64,000 nucleotides of DNA from positions 558,001-622,000 of the forward strand of contig CM074138.1 of assembly GCA_037178625.1 (NCBI GenBank), read 5' to 3'. Source of the stretch: Skeletonema tropicum (Eukaryota; Bacillariophyta; Thalassiosirophyceae; Thalassiosirales; Thalassiosiraceae). The notes below the pieces were generated by a model. The model was not told the DNA's origin. It saw only the letters and a list, made by a program, of their open reading frames with translations, and did no database searches. Numbering within the stretch: the stretch's first letter is position 1; every line of letters starts with the position of its first letter. Both the position numbers and the translations under genes were made by a program. Below, in pieces: positions 52,676-62,491 of this stretch.

Positions 52676-52699
52676 TCCCACCTAAATTGTTAGGTGGGA
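52676..52699. terminator. Strong small hairpin downstream of RING copy 3
   Basis: TCCCACCTAA and TTAGGTGGGA form a perfect 10-base-pair stem with a 4-base ATTG loop. It lies about 430 bases after copy 3 and 300 before copy 4. It could be a 3'-end or mRNA structure, or a fossil of a palindromic element. The terminator label is only a guess. Confidence 0.25.
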
Positions 52700-52995
52700 C
52701 ATATATAAGACTCGACATAGCCCCTTGAAAAAACACGTCACGCTTCGAGAGAAAGTTTGAGAAGATGAGATTGGTTCAGTCTCCATGATCCTTACATACA
52801 TCGATTGTCAACTGCAGCTCTTTTGACTCTATCTCTCCGGCCTCTCCGGCTCAATGTCAATGTTGTGTGCCTACTGCGACTACACACAACATATTTATTT
52901 TGTATATTTCAATACCAATACCAAAACACGCATCGCAGCTAATGTTAGACAGCCCTGATTGATAGCCCCAATTAACGCATCTACCTACAGAAAAA

Positions 52996-54178
52996 ATGTC
53001 TTCCACCACCACAACCACCACCGATATCCTCCTAATGTTTCTCTCATCGGGATGGTGCTTCATCTTCGCTGGGATATTTATTAGATCATTCTATTTATGC
53101 ATCAGAAGAACATTCTGTGTTTACGACGACGACGACGAAGAAGGAATAAGAAGTATTGAGGAGGAGGAAGAAACTCCAGAACGCCATCGAACGATGTCTT
53201 CCACACGGCGTCAGGAAAAGATTGACAGCCTACGAGAAACCGCACTTCAACAATACTTGAAAAGGTTCACATTGGTAAGACATGACATTGCTGCTACTGT
53301 GCGAGATTATTCATGTGTGACATGCACATCTTACAATTCACTAACTTAGACAATCTATTGTACAAAATCAGACACTAGGCGACGAACACTTGCTATGCCT
53401 ATGCGGCTCAGAATCAGAAACTGATACTACTATCTCAACATCGACGAGTGAAAAAAACGATGACAGCGTCACATCAGAGGAATCTGACGGAGATATGGAG
53501 AGGAGCAGTAAATGCAGCGATGGGAGCGTCACATCAGACGAATCTTGCACCGACATGGAAAGGAGATGTGACATAGAGGAAGGGAACAGTGATGTTAATG
53601 TTGTACTTGTATGTAATGGAGGTGATATGGCTCAAGATAGCAAGTCAACAGCACCTGGCGACACTGCTGTTGCTGTCGAATACACACATATTTCTCTCCC
53701 GCTACCTGGAATTGATGTGGCAGGCATCGATGTCTGCAGCATTGAGGCAGCTCAAGAATGCGGTAGACAGGAAGAAGGAAAGAGATTGAAGATAACTTCT
53801 CTGATTCAGAGTGGAGATGATGATGGAAGAGAGACATCCCAAACTGAACCAGTTAAAATCACCGACAATCCTAATAGTCAGCTGCAAACAGTTCACAAAA
53901 GAAGTGTGCCGATTTCATGTGCAATCTGTCTATCCGAATATGAAAAGGGTGACCGGGTATGCTGGTCTTCAAATGCAGAATGCAGCCACGTATTTCACGA
54001 AGATTGCATTCTTCATTGGCTGATATCTTCAGGAAAGAAGAGATCAACAAGTCAATACTTCTACTATACAAGAAACCCGCCCGATGAGGAATTGCTGAAA
54101 CATGACTTCTGCCCTTGTTGTCGTCAAGACTTTATCTGCGTGAAACCAACGCTGCTTGGAAGTGATGAAAATGTCTGA
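52996..54178 (+). CDS. RING-H2 membrane protein, array copy 4
   Basis: Exons 52996..53274 and 53372..54178 (361 residues). The intron is 97 bases with GTAAGA and AAATCAG ends. The start ATG at 52996 gives MSSTTTTTTDILLMF, with the membrane segment at about 10 to 32. It is longer than the others because of a run of acidic codons in exon 1 (DDDDEEG) and an internal duplication around DGSVTSDESCTDME in exon 2. The RING-H2 is complete (CAIC, CSHVFHEDC, CPCC) with the same long spacer before the last Cys pair. Its exon 1 resembles copy 1 (RSFYLCIRRTFC) more than copies 2 and 3. Confidence 0.9.
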
Positions 54179-54423
54179 TGTATGTAGGAACAATGTTTAG
54201 ACTAGCTTTGTTTAAAGTTATTTAGATGGTTTTGACATTTGTCATCATCGTCACTGTAGACATAGCACTTTTTCGCTTGAAGAAATGCTAACCATACAAT
54301 CTCCCTTCTGTTTATTCTTTTTGAGCAGTTATGATGTAAATCAAAGTCTAATTCGCCTACTGCTTGCCCCCAACCGGATAATATCATCAACGATGAGACG
54401 AATTCTTGTGAGAATCACTTTGT

Positions 54424-55489
54424 TTAACCAGTCAGCACTCGAATGGCTTGTTTTAGCTTCTTGATTTCACTAGCCAGGCGCTTGTTCTCTTCTCGGGCGC
54501 GATTCAATTCTTGTCGACAAACACTCAATTCATTTGATCTTGCTACTGCAATAGTAGGCTGGTTGGTGGCTTGTGCATAGGTATCAAACTGGTCGCCTTC
54601 CGTCACTGTTACATCTTCCTCTTTTGTGGGGTTGGCGACATCACGGTTGGTTGCTGGTGACGGATTTGGTGAAGATACTCTTTCACTTGCTCGGTTAATT
54701 ACTGATGTAGAGTTCTGAGAAACGTTTGGTATAGCAGAGGGTTGGCTGGCTTGAGGTATCATTGTAGCAGCTGATGTGGAAGGTTCACTTGCTCGGTTGA
54801 TTACTGATGCAGGGTTTTGAGAAACGTTTGGTATAGCAGAGGGTTGGCTGGCTTGAGGTATCATTGTAGCAGCTGATGTGGAAGGTTCACTTGCTCGGTT
54901 GATTACTGATGCAGGGTTTTGAGAAACGTTTGGTATAGCAGAGGGTTGGCTGGCTTGAGGTGTCATTGTAGCAGCTGATGTGGGAGGTTCACTTGCTCGG
55001 TTGATTACTATTACTGATGGAGGGTTCTGAGAAACGTTTGGTATAGCAGAGGGTTTGGCTGAGTACACTTCGTTGGCACGGCTTTCTTCCTCCTCCTCAA
55101 AATCAGCTCTAGAATAGATGAAGTAGCAGTGGTGCAACAATATGTAAGTGTTGTAAGGTAATCCGTACAAGAAAAAAAGTATACATGAATACATTCCATC
55201 GACGTTTGCTATCCTTAGTTTCAAGGCATATTTTCGAAGTGCCACATTTCTTATGCCCATTCCAAAGAAGTTTCAATATGCTGGCATAATGCTCGCCACC
55301 GCTTCCAGCACCCCGAGCAGCAGCCATCAGTGATGTTTTTCCATCCGAGTCGGCGTCATCTAGTTGTTTTGCTGTCTCCTCGCCCATCGCCCAGTTGCTC
55401 CACTCGTCACTGAGTAGTTCAGAGAGAATATTTTCCACCCCCTGGACATCTCCTTCCTCTGCGGCTTCCAACAACTCACCGGATTTCAT
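54424..55489 (-). CDS. Repeat-rich protein with ankyrin-like N-terminus and C-terminal coiled coil
   Basis: Proposed exons 55185..55489 and 54424..55108 (329 residues), intron 55109..55184 with GTATAC and TTCTAG ends. The acceptor is convincing; the donor was chosen to keep the frame and is less sure. The N-terminus (LLEAAEEGDVQGVENILSEL, SDGKTSLMAAARGAGSGGE) looks like one or two ankyrin repeats. The middle is four tandem units of 34 residues (QPSAIPNVSQNP, ASVINRASEPSTSAATMIPQ), encoded by 102-base DNA repeats. The end (CRQELNRAREENKRLASEIK) is a leucine-zipper-like coiled coil. A protein-interaction role is inferred; the family is not recognised. Confidence 0.65.
54690..55060 (-). repeat. 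Coding 102-base tandem repeats
   Basis: Units starting GTTGATTACTGATG recur with a 102-base period (for example 54797 and 54899). Two central copies are almost identical and the outer ones diverged. Copy number may vary between strains. Confidence 0.8.
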
Positions 55490-55569
55490 CTCATTTCAGT
55501 ATTGTAGATGGTACTTGATAGCGGAGTGGTACAATCTAAATAATCTAAATAATGAGAGGAGCTAAGTCG

Positions 55570-55607
55570 TTCGGTCGGTCGGTCGGTCGGTCGGTCGGTC
55601 GGTCGGT
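55570..55607. repeat. CGGT tetranucleotide microsatellite
   Basis: About nine TCGG/CGGT units in the left arm. The right arm carries the complementary CGAC array (about 61406..61440) with fewer units. Confidence 0.85.
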
Positions 55608-55804
55608 CGTTCTGTCCGGGCCCTTTGGCGTGTCCTTTGGCCTTCACGGGCATTTTCGATCGACTCTTTCTTTGATTGGCTTGATTTGACCCCTTGCCCC
55701 CCCGTTTTTAGAATTTTCGATTGACTCTTTCTTTGATTGGCTTAGATTTGATTGTTCAGGGGGGGACACCCCCCCTTGCCGGCCAAGAACACGGATTCGG
55801 AACA

Positions 55805-56191
55805 ATGTTCTACCCAGAACACGGCGTTTCTTACACAGGTATCTACTCTCAAGGGGAGGTGCAATGTGATACCACCCTATCCTCTGCCGAGATCAACCTT
55901 CATCTCCAAACACACCTCATCCATGTCTCCAACATCCTCAACAACGTACAGGAGGATTTGGATGATGCAAAGACCACGATCGAACAGGTCAATTGCTCCT
56001 TGACTAACTGGAAAACAAAATTTGATATTGTGTGTAACTTAGCACAGAGTTCTGGGGTCGATCTTGAAACCCTCAACAATATCAGAAATGAACATGATAC
56101 TCTTACATTGTACAACAAGGCTCTCACTTCTAACGTCAATTACATCACCACTTTCACCAACATTAAGAAGGAATCCGAGAGTGGGTACTAA
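55805..56191 (+). CDS. Open frame inside the left repeat arm, possible element protein remnant
   Basis: From ATG 55805 the frame gives 128 residues (MFYPEHGVSYTGIYSQGEV … ILNNVQEDLDDAKTTIEQVN … ESESGY), mostly helical and coil-forming. The 3' part, from about 56060, is conserved in the right arm, but the 5' part has been replaced there by the G-rich repeats. That suggests an element-encoded or captured gene truncated in one copy. No family is recognised. Confidence 0.35.
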   Translation: MFYPEHGVSYTGIYSQGEVQCDTTLSSAEINLHLQTHLIHVSNILNNVQEDLDDAKTTIEQVNCSLTNWKTKFDIVCNLAQSSGVDLETLNNIRNEHDTLTLYNKALTSNVNYITTFTNIKKESESGY

Positions 56192-56746
56192 CTCTGCCAA
56201 ATCATACTAACAGTCCTGTAGAATATTATTTCACCAAATGATTTACATCTCGCTCTAATTTCTTCCTACCTGTCTTCAATCGTTTCCACACGTTCACATT
56301 AAACCTCTTCATAGATAATCCCTCTCACATAAATCAATATTCTCCCAACCGTGTCTCAGTAATCACTACACAGCATTCGTAGAAGGCAATGTACAACCTT
56401 TATTACATAATTATTAAAGTGTTACATAACGTACTATTTGAATACTGCTATGTATATAAGTAGACACAATCAATATCGTAGTAGATAGCCGGTGCCTCCT
56501 CTCTTATTTAGAAAACCCGCGCAGCGGCTAGACGAGCGTCAGCGAGGCTAGTAGGTGTTATGGATGGATATTCACTTTTTGCCCGATCGAGTTCTCATTA
56601 CGAAAGGCGTATGAGGTACTAATTCCTAAACATTTGATACCAATTCCTAAAGCTAGAAAGATACCGCTGTCACTGAGGAGAGAGGTAGGAGAGAGTTGCG
56701 AAGAGAGGCCGCCAGTGCCGCCAGCGCCATCAGTTTTGTTTTCACG

Positions 56747-58000
56747 ATGCACCGCAGCGCACGGCAGCAACAACAACCAACAATGGAGAAGCTCCTCACT
56801 GTTCTCATTCAAACATCTCCACTCCCATCACATCCATCAACAGCTCTGCTAGAAGCGCTCTTTCGAAGCTTTGATAGAGTAGATGGACTCAAAGAAGCAA
56901 ACATAATTATTTTGGCTGATGGATGTGAGAGCAAAGAAACAAGCTCATCTGATGATGACCAGGCTGATAATACAACAGTAACTAAGAAGAAGACGAACTT
57001 TAAGCACGGTGCGGCGCCCTTGGAAACAAGAGAGAACTACAAGCAACACTTGCAATTACTACAAGGAAAGATTGACAGCAGACAAGCTCCCTTCCAACCA
57101 ATCAAAAATGGCACTATTCAATTGTTAAAATTGCCATATCGACATGGATCTGCAAGAGCAATTGCAGCTGCGTTTAAAATGCAATCTTTAATATCAACTC
57201 CATATATTTTGATAGGACAACATGACAATTTCTTTGTGAGAGATGTTTCCTACTTGACATCACTCATTCATTATTTGGAGGAGGATCACACCTCATCATG
57301 GTTACAATGTGTTCACTTCCCATCGACAGCGACACTGAATTATGTAGAGAAGGTTGAGAGACGATATGATATGGATATTAGCAAGTTCTGCGTTGAACAT
57401 AATGGCGGTAGCTTCATCCCTCTTGTATTTTGGTATGGTAGGACACATCTGGCTCGGACGAGTTACTATACAAACTTCATACTAGCACAATGCCCTAATT
57501 TACAAGTGAGTGATCATCTCGAGGAATTATTTGGGACAAAGCAATTGAACGAACTCAACAAAATCAAAAACGTTGGTGAGGATGAATTTGAGGATGAGTT
57601 CAGAAAAGTACACCAAAAGTATTCCAATTATGTCTTTTTCGATAACGATAGTCCAGAAGAACAGATGGAGGTTTTATATCACATGTCAGGTAGAAAAGTT
57701 CGTGCAGCTACCAACTCAACACCATCTGAACAAGTAATGCCGCAATCAAATAATGAAGGTACACCAAGGAACAACACAACTTTCAAACCACAACCAAATT
57801 CTTTCACGTCCGCAAGAAGGAGTATTGCAAAAGTGCCAGGATTGGAGTTTGTACCTTCAACGAGCGGGAGTGGTAATAAAACACCGAAAAGGTTCAAGCA
57901 GAATTGCTTTCATTGTGGCAAAAAGGGTCATTCCTTTAAATTCTGTCCATCAATACAAAAAGAGACTGATATGCCGAGCATCGATGTACTTCAAATCTAG
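56747..58000 (+). CDS. Glycosyltransferase-like protein ending in a CCHC zinc knuckle
   Basis: Single exon, 417 residues. The start is ATG 56747 (MHRSARQQQQ) or ATG 56783 (MEKLLTVLIQTSPLPSHP). The first 250 residues look like a GT-A nucleotide-sugar fold: LTVLIQTSPLPSHP, then ANIIILADG, then LPYRHGSARAIAAAF. These are followed by STPYILIGQHDNFFVRDVSY and HNGGSFIPLVFWYGRTHLAR. No classic DxD motif is obvious; QHDN may take its place. After a Ser/Asn-rich linker, the C-terminus has CFHCGKKGHSFKFC, a CCHC zinc knuckle of the retroviral and RNA-binding type. That pairing is unusual. The gene lies alone on the plus strand between the inverted arms. The function is unknown; a sugar-transferring enzyme with nucleic-acid binding is one reading. 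Confidence 0.7.
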   Translation: MHRSARQQQQPTMEKLLTVLIQTSPLPSHPSTALLEALFRSFDRVDGLKEANIIILADGCESKETSSSDDDQADNTTVTKKKTNFKHGAAPLETRENYKQHLQLLQGKIDSRQAPFQPIKNGTIQLLKLPYRHGSARAIAAAFKMQSLISTPYILIGQHDNFFVRDVSYLTSLIHYLEEDHTSSWLQCVHFPSTATLNYVEKVERRYDMDISKFCVEHNGGSFIPLVFWYGRTHLARTSYYTNFILAQCPNLQVSDHLEELFGTKQLNELNKIKNVGEDEFEDEFRKVHQKYSNYVFFDNDSPEEQMEVLYHMSGRKVRAATNSTPSEQVMPQSNNEGTPRNNTTFKPQPNSFTSARRSIAKVPGLEFVPSTSGSGNKTPKRFKQNCFHCGKKGHSFKFCPSIQKETDMPSIDVLQI

Positions 58001-58079
58001 CTTATATTACTAATATCACACTCTTTAAATAGTCGCAATCTCGACTCTCTCTCCCTCTCTCCTTTCTACTCACCATCAT

Positions 58080-60176
58080 CTAAACTGCACCTCTACTCTT
58101 TTCAGCAGCAGCAGCAGCAGCTTCTTCTTGCTTCCGCTTTTTATGTCGCTTCAAGTCACGCTTCCATCTTCGTTCTTCTTGCCACACAACCATCCAATGT
58201 TGCTGATAGAGCCACCGCAAACCCTTCACATTTACAACTGCTCCCAATACTACTACTGTGGCACCTCCCCATAAGGCTAAAAATGGTGGATATAGCAATT
58301 GCGCGCAGTATACAAATGAAGATGTTAGAGAAAGCCCAATGCCAATTAGCATAGATTGTCGTAGTGATGGGAGGTACTTGAAAATTGATTGGTCGTCGTT
58401 ATAGGTGGTGAAACCTGGATCTGGAGGATAACTTGAGCCGTCGGAAGAGTCAGCTGTTGTTGCGAAAGCTTTTCTTTTCACGCGTGACAAATACCTTCGA
58501 CGGTTCTTTTGACGTATCAAGTTTTTGTTGGATGTTGGTGTGAATAGGGAAGAATAGACCGAATCGTATTCCAAAGGACAAGGCTTTGTAGTATGCCTGG
58601 CTTTCGAACGAGGATGATAGTTCTTCGGAGCAAATCCAAACAGGGATTGATGTGCACCTTTATGCCATGAAGATGCAGAGTCAGGAGGCGACGGCGGCGA
58701 CTTGTTATTTTCGTCTTGTACAGAGCTCCAACTGACGGAAGGGATATATACTGTATGTGGTAGAGAGATCATAATCACACTCAAATCTTTCCCACGGGAG
58801 TTAGCTTTCAATTTGTGTCCTTTGCCAAGAGTATCTTCCATGAGGATAATCTCACCAGGATTGAACGTCCTTGATTCTTCGTCGTTGCCACTGACAACGA
58901 TTTCAATGGGAGACAAGGCAACTAGCAATTTGGGGCGTCCATCATGATTCCCATTGATATATCTTGGGGAAGAATCCTCATATTCGTCCTCAGTGTCAAT
59001 AGTAACGCCACCCCCTAGATTAACCCAATGGCCGATGTCGGCACCTGCCGGTAGATGACGTACTACCAAATCATCTAAAGAAAATGCTTCTGTTGTTGAT
59101 TCAATATTACGACCACAATCAAGGAATGTGTATGGAATAGTCATCATCGTTGTCACATCTACATCTGGAACATCTAGAAAGTAGGACAATCCGTCTTGAG
59201 GAGAGGTGACAATTCGTGCTGACAGTGTAAATCCCTGTGGAGGATTGTTGGACGAAGAAGCAGTGGAGTCCACGCCAACCTTGTTTGCTTGAAACCTATC
59301 CTTCTTGGCAGACAGTGGACTCGATGTTCTTCCCGCACCCTTCATTACATGCGCCTCAATTTTGGCAGTAGCTGACCCAGCAAGAGAAGATTGATGAAAA
59401 ACCGTTGAGTCGACATCATCATCTTCATCAAATACACCTGGTGTTGCATTAATTTTGGGAACTGTTGTTGCCGATCCAGCAGTTGCACTGCCTTTACTAC
59501 AACCCATTGCACCCCAGTGATGACATCCTGTTATATGGCCTGCTTTTGGATTTTGATACTCAGCGTTCTCGTCAACTGCTTCAGAAGCCATCAATTCCTG
59601 CTCATCTTGGACACCATTATTATCATCATCCCAAGACGAACTCTGATAGCCAAGCACCATAGCCGCCTTTTGCTCTTCCTCTGTCAGCTCTGACCAAAAT
59701 AATTTGCACTGAGATGACTCCTCGTCACTATTCCACATTTCACTATTGCAACCAAGTGTTAACGCTGCTTCTTTCATTGGAGTGGGAAGTTCTGACCATT
59801 CTAACAGGTTGACGTCAATGGTGTCACTTTGATGAGAAGAGTCTGTAGTGTCGTTTTCATGTAGTTGTTGGCGTAGTCTGGCGCCTACCAATGTCGCCTC
59901 TGCAATTGATGAAGGAATATCACGGCCATGTTCCACCTCGTCATCGATGCTGTGGCCTTCGAGATCATTATTCGCTACTTTCTCTTTGCTGCCTACATTG
60001 ATTGTTTCTCGTTCGTCAGCCGCATCAGAAGCGACATCATCATTATGATTGCGCTCCCCTACAACATGATCTACGTCTTCCACAGATACATCTGCTGCAG
60101 CAACTGAATTCTCTGAGAAAATAATTGATAGCAGTAGTAAAGTCGCTGCAAAGAAATGGGTTTGTCTTGATTTCAT
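58080..60176 (-). CDS. Secretory-pathway membrane protein with WxxL repeats and a cupin-like region
   Basis: Single exon, 698 residues. The start is ATG 60176 (MKSRQTHFFAATLLLLSIIF), a clear signal peptide; nine codons of open frame before it lack an ATG. Two short units follow the acidic region: LLEWSELPTPMKEAALTLG and FWSELTEEEQKAAMVLGYQ, each followed by a Trp-containing end. As I remember, this W..L…AA..LGY…W motif is common in diatom proteins. Near residue 440, RTFNPGEIILMEDTLGKGH resembles a cupin strand pair. The C-terminal part has two hydrophobic segments (MLIGIGLSLTSSFVYCAQLL and FLALWGGATVVVLGAVV), then a basic KRHKKRKQEE tail. The function is unknown. It lies tail-to-tail with the glycosyltransferase-like gene, 79 bases apart. 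Confidence 0.72.
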   Translation of the reverse strand: MKSRQTHFFAATLLLLSIIFSENSVAAADVSVEDVDHVVGERNHNDDVASDAADERETINVGSKEKVANNDLEGHSIDDEVEHGRDIPSSIAEATLVGARLRQQLHENDTTDSSHQSDTIDVNLLEWSELPTPMKEAALTLGCNSEMWNSDEESSQCKLFWSELTEEEQKAAMVLGYQSSSWDDDNNGVQDEQELMASEAVDENAEYQNPKAGHITGCHHWGAMGCSKGSATAGSATTVPKINATPGVFDEDDDVDSTVFHQSSLAGSATAKIEAHVMKGAGRTSSPLSAKKDRFQANKVGVDSTASSSNNPPQGFTLSARIVTSPQDGLSYFLDVPDVDVTTMMTIPYTFLDCGRNIESTTEAFSLDDLVVRHLPAGADIGHWVNLGGGVTIDTEDEYEDSSPRYINGNHDGRPKLLVALSPIEIVVSGNDEESRTFNPGEIILMEDTLGKGHKLKANSRGKDLSVIMISLPHTVYIPSVSWSSVQDENNKSPPSPPDSASSWHKGAHQSLFGFAPKNYHPRSKARHTTKPCPLEYDSVYSSLFTPTSNKNLIRQKNRRRYLSRVKRKAFATTADSSDGSSYPPDPGFTTYNDDQSIFKYLPSLRQSMLIGIGLSLTSSFVYCAQLLYPPFLALWGGATVVVLGAVVNVKGLRWLYQQHWMVVWQEERRWKRDLKRHKKRKQEEAAAAAAEKSRGAV

Positions 60177-60553
60177 TATTGTGAATATTTGTTTTCCTAT
60201 CACTGCTTGAACTTCAACTTCGAACTTGTGGAGCCGTATCTTCTGCTATATTGTAATACACGCCTCTATCTTTCAGCACTTGATCCATTGATCTAAAACT
60301 TCTAATGATACTCTGTTTTCTGTTTTCGTCCACCTAATATGGTACTGATGCACTAAACGACTTCGAGCTTCAATTATGAAGAGTGCTAGAGCTAGCGCTT
60401 GACATCGTGTTCGGTGTTCGCTGCCTTCAGATTTTGAAAGCAAATGGAGCTGTCTCATCAGCAAAAAAACATCAGGTAGCGTACCTTAGCGTACGTAGGA
60501 ATCGTCCAAGAAGCGGTATCAAAGTGGCGCCAACGATCATTGAGCACATCACC
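60177..60553. other. Promoter-side spacer inside the inverted repeat
   Basis: About 380 bases between the start at 60176 and the right arm. It contains TACGTAGGAAT at about 60492, similar to the promoter core seen elsewhere but more than 300 bases from the start codon. No gene was seen. Confidence 0.35.
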
Positions 60554-61468
60554 ACTAGCCTCGCTGACGCTCGTCTAGCCGCTGCGCGGGTTTTCTAAAT
60601 AAGAGAGGAGGCACCGGCTATCTACTACGATATTGATTGTGTCTACTTGTATACATAGCAGTATTCAAATAGTACGTTATGTAACACTTTAATAATTATG
60701 TAATAAAGGTTGTACATTGCCTTCTACGAATGCTGTGTAGTGATTACTGAGACACGGTTGGGAGAATATTGATTTATGTGAGAGGGATTATCTATGAAGA
60801 GGTTTAATGTGAACGTGTGGAAACGATTGAAGACAGGTAGGAAGAAATTAGAGCGAGATGTAAATCATTTGGTGAAATAATATTCTATAGGACTGTTAGT
60901 ATGATTTGGCAGAGTTAGTACCCACTCTCGGATTCCTTCTTAATGTTGGTGAAAGTGGTGATGTAATTGACGTTAGAAGTGAGAGCCTTGTTGTACAATG
61001 TAAGAGTATCATGTTCATTTCTGATATTGTTGAGGGTTTCAAGATCGGAAAGAGTCAATCGAAAATTCTAAAAACGGGGGGGGCAAGGGGGGGTGTCCCC
61101 TCCTGAACAATCAAATCTAAGCCAATCAAAGAAAGAGTCGATCGAAAATTCTAAAAACGGGGGGCAAGGGGGGGTCCCCCCTGAACAATCAAATCTAAGC
61201 CAATCAAAGAAAGAGTCAATCGAAAATTCTAAAAACGGGGGGCAAGGGGGGGTGTCCCCCCCTGAACAATCAAATCTAAGCCAATCAAAGAAAGAGTCAA
61301 TCGAAAATTCTAAAAACGGGGGGGGGCAAGGGGTCAAATCAAGCCAATCAAAGAAAGAGTCGATCGAAAATGCCCGTGAAGGCCAAAGGACACGCCAAAG
61401 GGCCCGGACAGAACGACCGACCGACCGACCGACCGACCGAACGACTTAGCTCCTCTCATTATTTAGAT
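60554..61468. mobile_element. Right arm of the large inverted repeat (element copy 2)
   Basis: This stretch of 915 bases is the reverse complement of the left arm, with near identity over about 500 bases (60554..61047). It differs by lacking the 5' part of the left-arm open frame and by having four copies of the G-rich repeat in place of one or two. Ends CTAAATAAGAGAGGAGG (60595) and CTCCTCTCATTATTTAG (ending 61466) are inverted relative to each other. Confidence 0.8.
61040..61375. repeat. Four tandem copies of an ~80-base G-rich unit
   Basis: ATTCTAAAAACGGGGGG recurs at about 61065, 61148, 61226 and 61307 (spacing 78 to 83). Each is followed by GCAAGGGGG, then CCTGAACAATCAAATC and CCAATCAAAGAAAGAGTC. 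Runs of six to eight G alternate with runs of C, so the units can form hairpins. The plus-strand frame stays open through all copies. Confidence 0.85.
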
Positions 61469-62008
61469 GGGATTTCGCCCTAGTAGCGTGCTTTACTAAG
61501 CATGGTGCGGTTATATATTAAAGATATAATGTTCGTGATGCCTATATAGATATATATGCATGTATGAAGCAGCTTGATATGTACCGATTTTTACATATGA
61601 TGTAAAATAAAAGCCAATTAGTGCACATGAATGTGTATCCTCAACTCCTCATAAGCAATGAACGATGGTGTTATAACAAATATTTCAGCACTATCAACAC
61701 CAAACACTGTTGAATTAACGATTATTGAGTTATGATATGAATGTGTATATCTTTTTGTTGAATAATAATAATGTACGAGGCCCACACATCCGTGTCATTC
61801 GACACATATTCATGTAGTTAACCATCTCATAAGAGAGAATACACTTTGTGCATTCAAACGATGGCAGCAGTGATCATATGCAGCTGTATCCGTCGAACAT
61901 TACTACATTGAAACCAAAGGGCCTTAACAAGTCGTTAATGATTCCACTCCAATCTAATCAGAAGCAATGTAGCGCCATAATGACAGCCTTCTTCGGAGAC
62001 AATAATAT

Positions 62009-62335
62009 GTGCACCTATTCCACCCTAATCGAACTACGAGTCACCTAGCCACGACCATATCTCTTCAAGTTAATGAAGCAGTAGTTGTGTCGTTGTTGTC
62101 GGATGGTAAAGTTGATTTGAATAACAAAATCATTGGAATTTGTTCGAGGAATGGCTATGTGTTGGGCGATGGTGATGCCAAGGCTGAGTTCGCCGATGGT
62201 AGTGCAGGCAGTGAAATCATCTCTAATGTCAACTTCACGGTACAAAGCGATCCTTACATATTGTTGAGAGCTCTTCTGTCGCGTTTAGTTGTCTCGTCAC
62301 GATTGGAGGCCAGAATAGAACAACGAAATGGGTGA
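62009..62335 (+). pseudogene. Protein-like fragment without a start
   Basis: The frame is open after a TAA at 62003 and ends in TGA at 62333..62335. From about 62051, after a CACCTAG that could be a splice acceptor, it reads TTISLQVNEAVVVSLLSDGK, then VDLNNKIIGICSRNGYVLGD, then AGSEIISNVNFTVQSDPYIL. Composition is protein-like, with alternating hydrophobic residues. There is no ATG and no partner exon was found. It may be a gene remnant between mobile elements. Confidence 0.25.
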
Positions 62336-62491
62336 CATTTGTTTGTAATCGATGATGTGATGTGTAGCAGCAATGTTGGTGCCCGACGGAGTGATATGGC
62401 CATATGAAGTCATCAATAATGAGCCACACCGACACTAGATGTCTATATGTATAAGCGGCGGCGAGGGTTGGTGGAGAGATAGAGGACGATC

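Larger units (their letters stand above)
55543..56552. mobile_element. Left arm of a large inverted repeat (element copy 1)
   Basis: This 1,010-base stretch is the reverse complement, apart from indels, of 60554..61468. Outer end ATCTAAATAATGAGAGGAG, inner end GCGAGGCTAGT. Inside the arm, CTAAATAATGAGAGGAG (55545) faces CTCCTCTCTTATTTAG (ending 56511). Each arm may therefore be a separate 0.9 to 1 kb element with short inverted ends. It includes a CGGT microsatellite, an 80-base G-rich repeat in one to two copies, and a 128-residue open frame missing from the other arm. No target duplication was found. Confidence 0.8.

Noticed and set aside
55543..61468. A single long-terminal-repeat retrotransposon
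   Set aside because: The arms are inverted rather than direct, and no reverse transcriptase, integrase or primer-binding site was seen between them.
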